DNA of 64,000 bases, from the NCBI GenBank assembly GCA_963669155.1, contig OZ022591.1, positions 12,960,825 to 13,024,824 on the forward strand, given 5' to 3'. The notes below the pieces were generated by a model. That model made no database searches, was not told the origin of the DNA, and saw only the letters and a list, made by a program, of their open reading frames with translations. The translations under genes and the position numbers were made by a program. This DNA is from Arbacia lixula. Its lineage: Eukaryota > Echinodermata > Echinoidea > Arbacioida > Arbaciidae. This document shows positions 63,103 through 64,000 of the stretch, piece after piece. Numbering within the stretch: position 1 is the first letter of the stretch; each line of letters opens with the position of its first letter.

Positions 63103-64000
63103 CTATTGTCAGCAATAATAAAAAGAAGAAACAAAACTTTTCATTTTTCAACAATACGAGATGTAAAGAAAGACAAGACTCAGACATACATCGGCCATCG
63201 GCCATGAAAACAAAAATTAACATGATGTATTATACAGAAAGCTGTAAAAGAAAATGGCAGCATCATTGCTCATCTTAGAGCTCTTTGAATCTGATAATCA
63301 GCTGATTATAATCATAATCATTCATTTGTTCAATTAAATTTAATGATCAATTCAATGCGTTGAATTAAGAACCTAGCAAAGTGTGCTCCCCACACACAAA
63401 AAAAACACTGTATGGAGAACACAGTATGCTGCAGTTTTTACAGAATTAATATCTCATTGCAGTGGTTTGCCACAAGACGTTCTACATGTACATGTAGCTG
63501 GCAGCTCTCTGCACAGCTACTTGTAGAAACTCTAGTGCTTTGCCAGGTAATCCTCCTGTACTTAATTTTCAAAACACTTCTTGATGTTCTATTTGTTTCG
63601 ATTAGTTTGATAACAATCTTGATCATTATTATAGAATCAGTACATTACCGTAAAGAGAATTGGCATTCACAAGTTTTATATTTGGCACATAAAGAGTCAA
63701 TGACATTATTGATGTCAAATGTATAATCACACCTTTCAGAGGATTTGCTGTCAGCCTGTGATTCTCTTTATCTCAATATTCAAATGCTCTCACTTTACAT
63801 GGGGTTAGGCCATTTCCTGACCTAGTCTTTCTGACCTAGTCTTTCTGACCTAGTTTTTTTGCCATTCATTTTGTACACGAGGCAGTTTTCATGAGACGGC
63901 CTCTGTTATTGGCTACTGTACTAATGAATATTCAAGACGATGGTATGGCTTGTCGAACGTCGCGCCGGCCAAAGAGGCGGCCATCGCCAGGAGCTGGTGA
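63103..64000. other. AGXT upstream intron to right edge
   Basis: No exon could be joined in phase to the AGXT exon ending at 63102. The last 60 bp are unusually CpG-rich, with an ATTGGCT motif upstream at about 63909. The block does not match the expected preceding AGXT sequence in any frame. Confidence 0.5.

Overview
The window is intron-rich, AT-rich animal nuclear DNA. It holds five protein-coding genes, all identified by reading conserved peptides exon by exon and checking that splice phases join. No operons, Shine-Dalgarno sites, CRISPR arrays or convincing RNA genes were seen. The gene set and the dense load of fold-back MITEs, CR1/L2-like LINE tails, GT/GA/CAT microsatellites and poly-C/poly-G runs suggest a marine invertebrate deuterostome. 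An echinoderm, probably a sea urchin, is my best guess from overall character, but nothing in the sequence proves it.

Layout, left to right. (1) 734-6115, minus: N-terminal third of mind bomb 2 (MIB2, E3 ubiquitin ligase), seven coding exons; the ankyrin and RING parts lie beyond the left edge. (2) 9751-16299, plus: complete spermidine synthase (SRM), eight exons, 296 aa. (3) 25786-32982, plus: complete TMEM44-like multipass membrane protein, ten exons including a 28-nt microexon, about 575 aa. (4) 38671-47185, plus: a TNF-receptor-superfamily type I membrane protein, seven exons, 295 aa, with a short tail and no death domain. (5) 54312-63102, minus: C-terminal two thirds of alanine-glyoxylate / serine-pyruvate aminotransferase (AGXT), ten exons, ending in a peroxisomal -AKL tripeptide; its 5' exons lie beyond the right edge.

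MIB2 and SRM are divergent with about 3.6 kb between their start codons. SRM, TMEM44 and the TNFR gene are co-directional. The TNFR gene and AGXT converge. The genes do not form one pathway: Notch-ligand ubiquitylation, polyamine synthesis, an orphan membrane protein, TNF-type signalling and peroxisomal glyoxylate detoxification. In human, MIB2, SRM and a TNFRSF cluster all map to 1p36, so part of this linkage may be ancient.

Introns and intergenic DNA are packed with small non-autonomous elements. At least ten families are visible, several with two or more copies here and some in opposite orientation. They include an 847-bp TA-flanked Tigger/pogo-like element, an eight-unit 157-bp array beside a strong hairpin, and a fold-back family that carries repeated TGACGCA sites. 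The most unusual signals are decayed tandem copies of parts of coding exons. One series lies beside MIB2 exon 4 and keeps a splice donor. Another lies downstream of the AGXT last exon and keeps a stop codon preceded by an SKL tripeptide. No clearly new multi-gene system was found.
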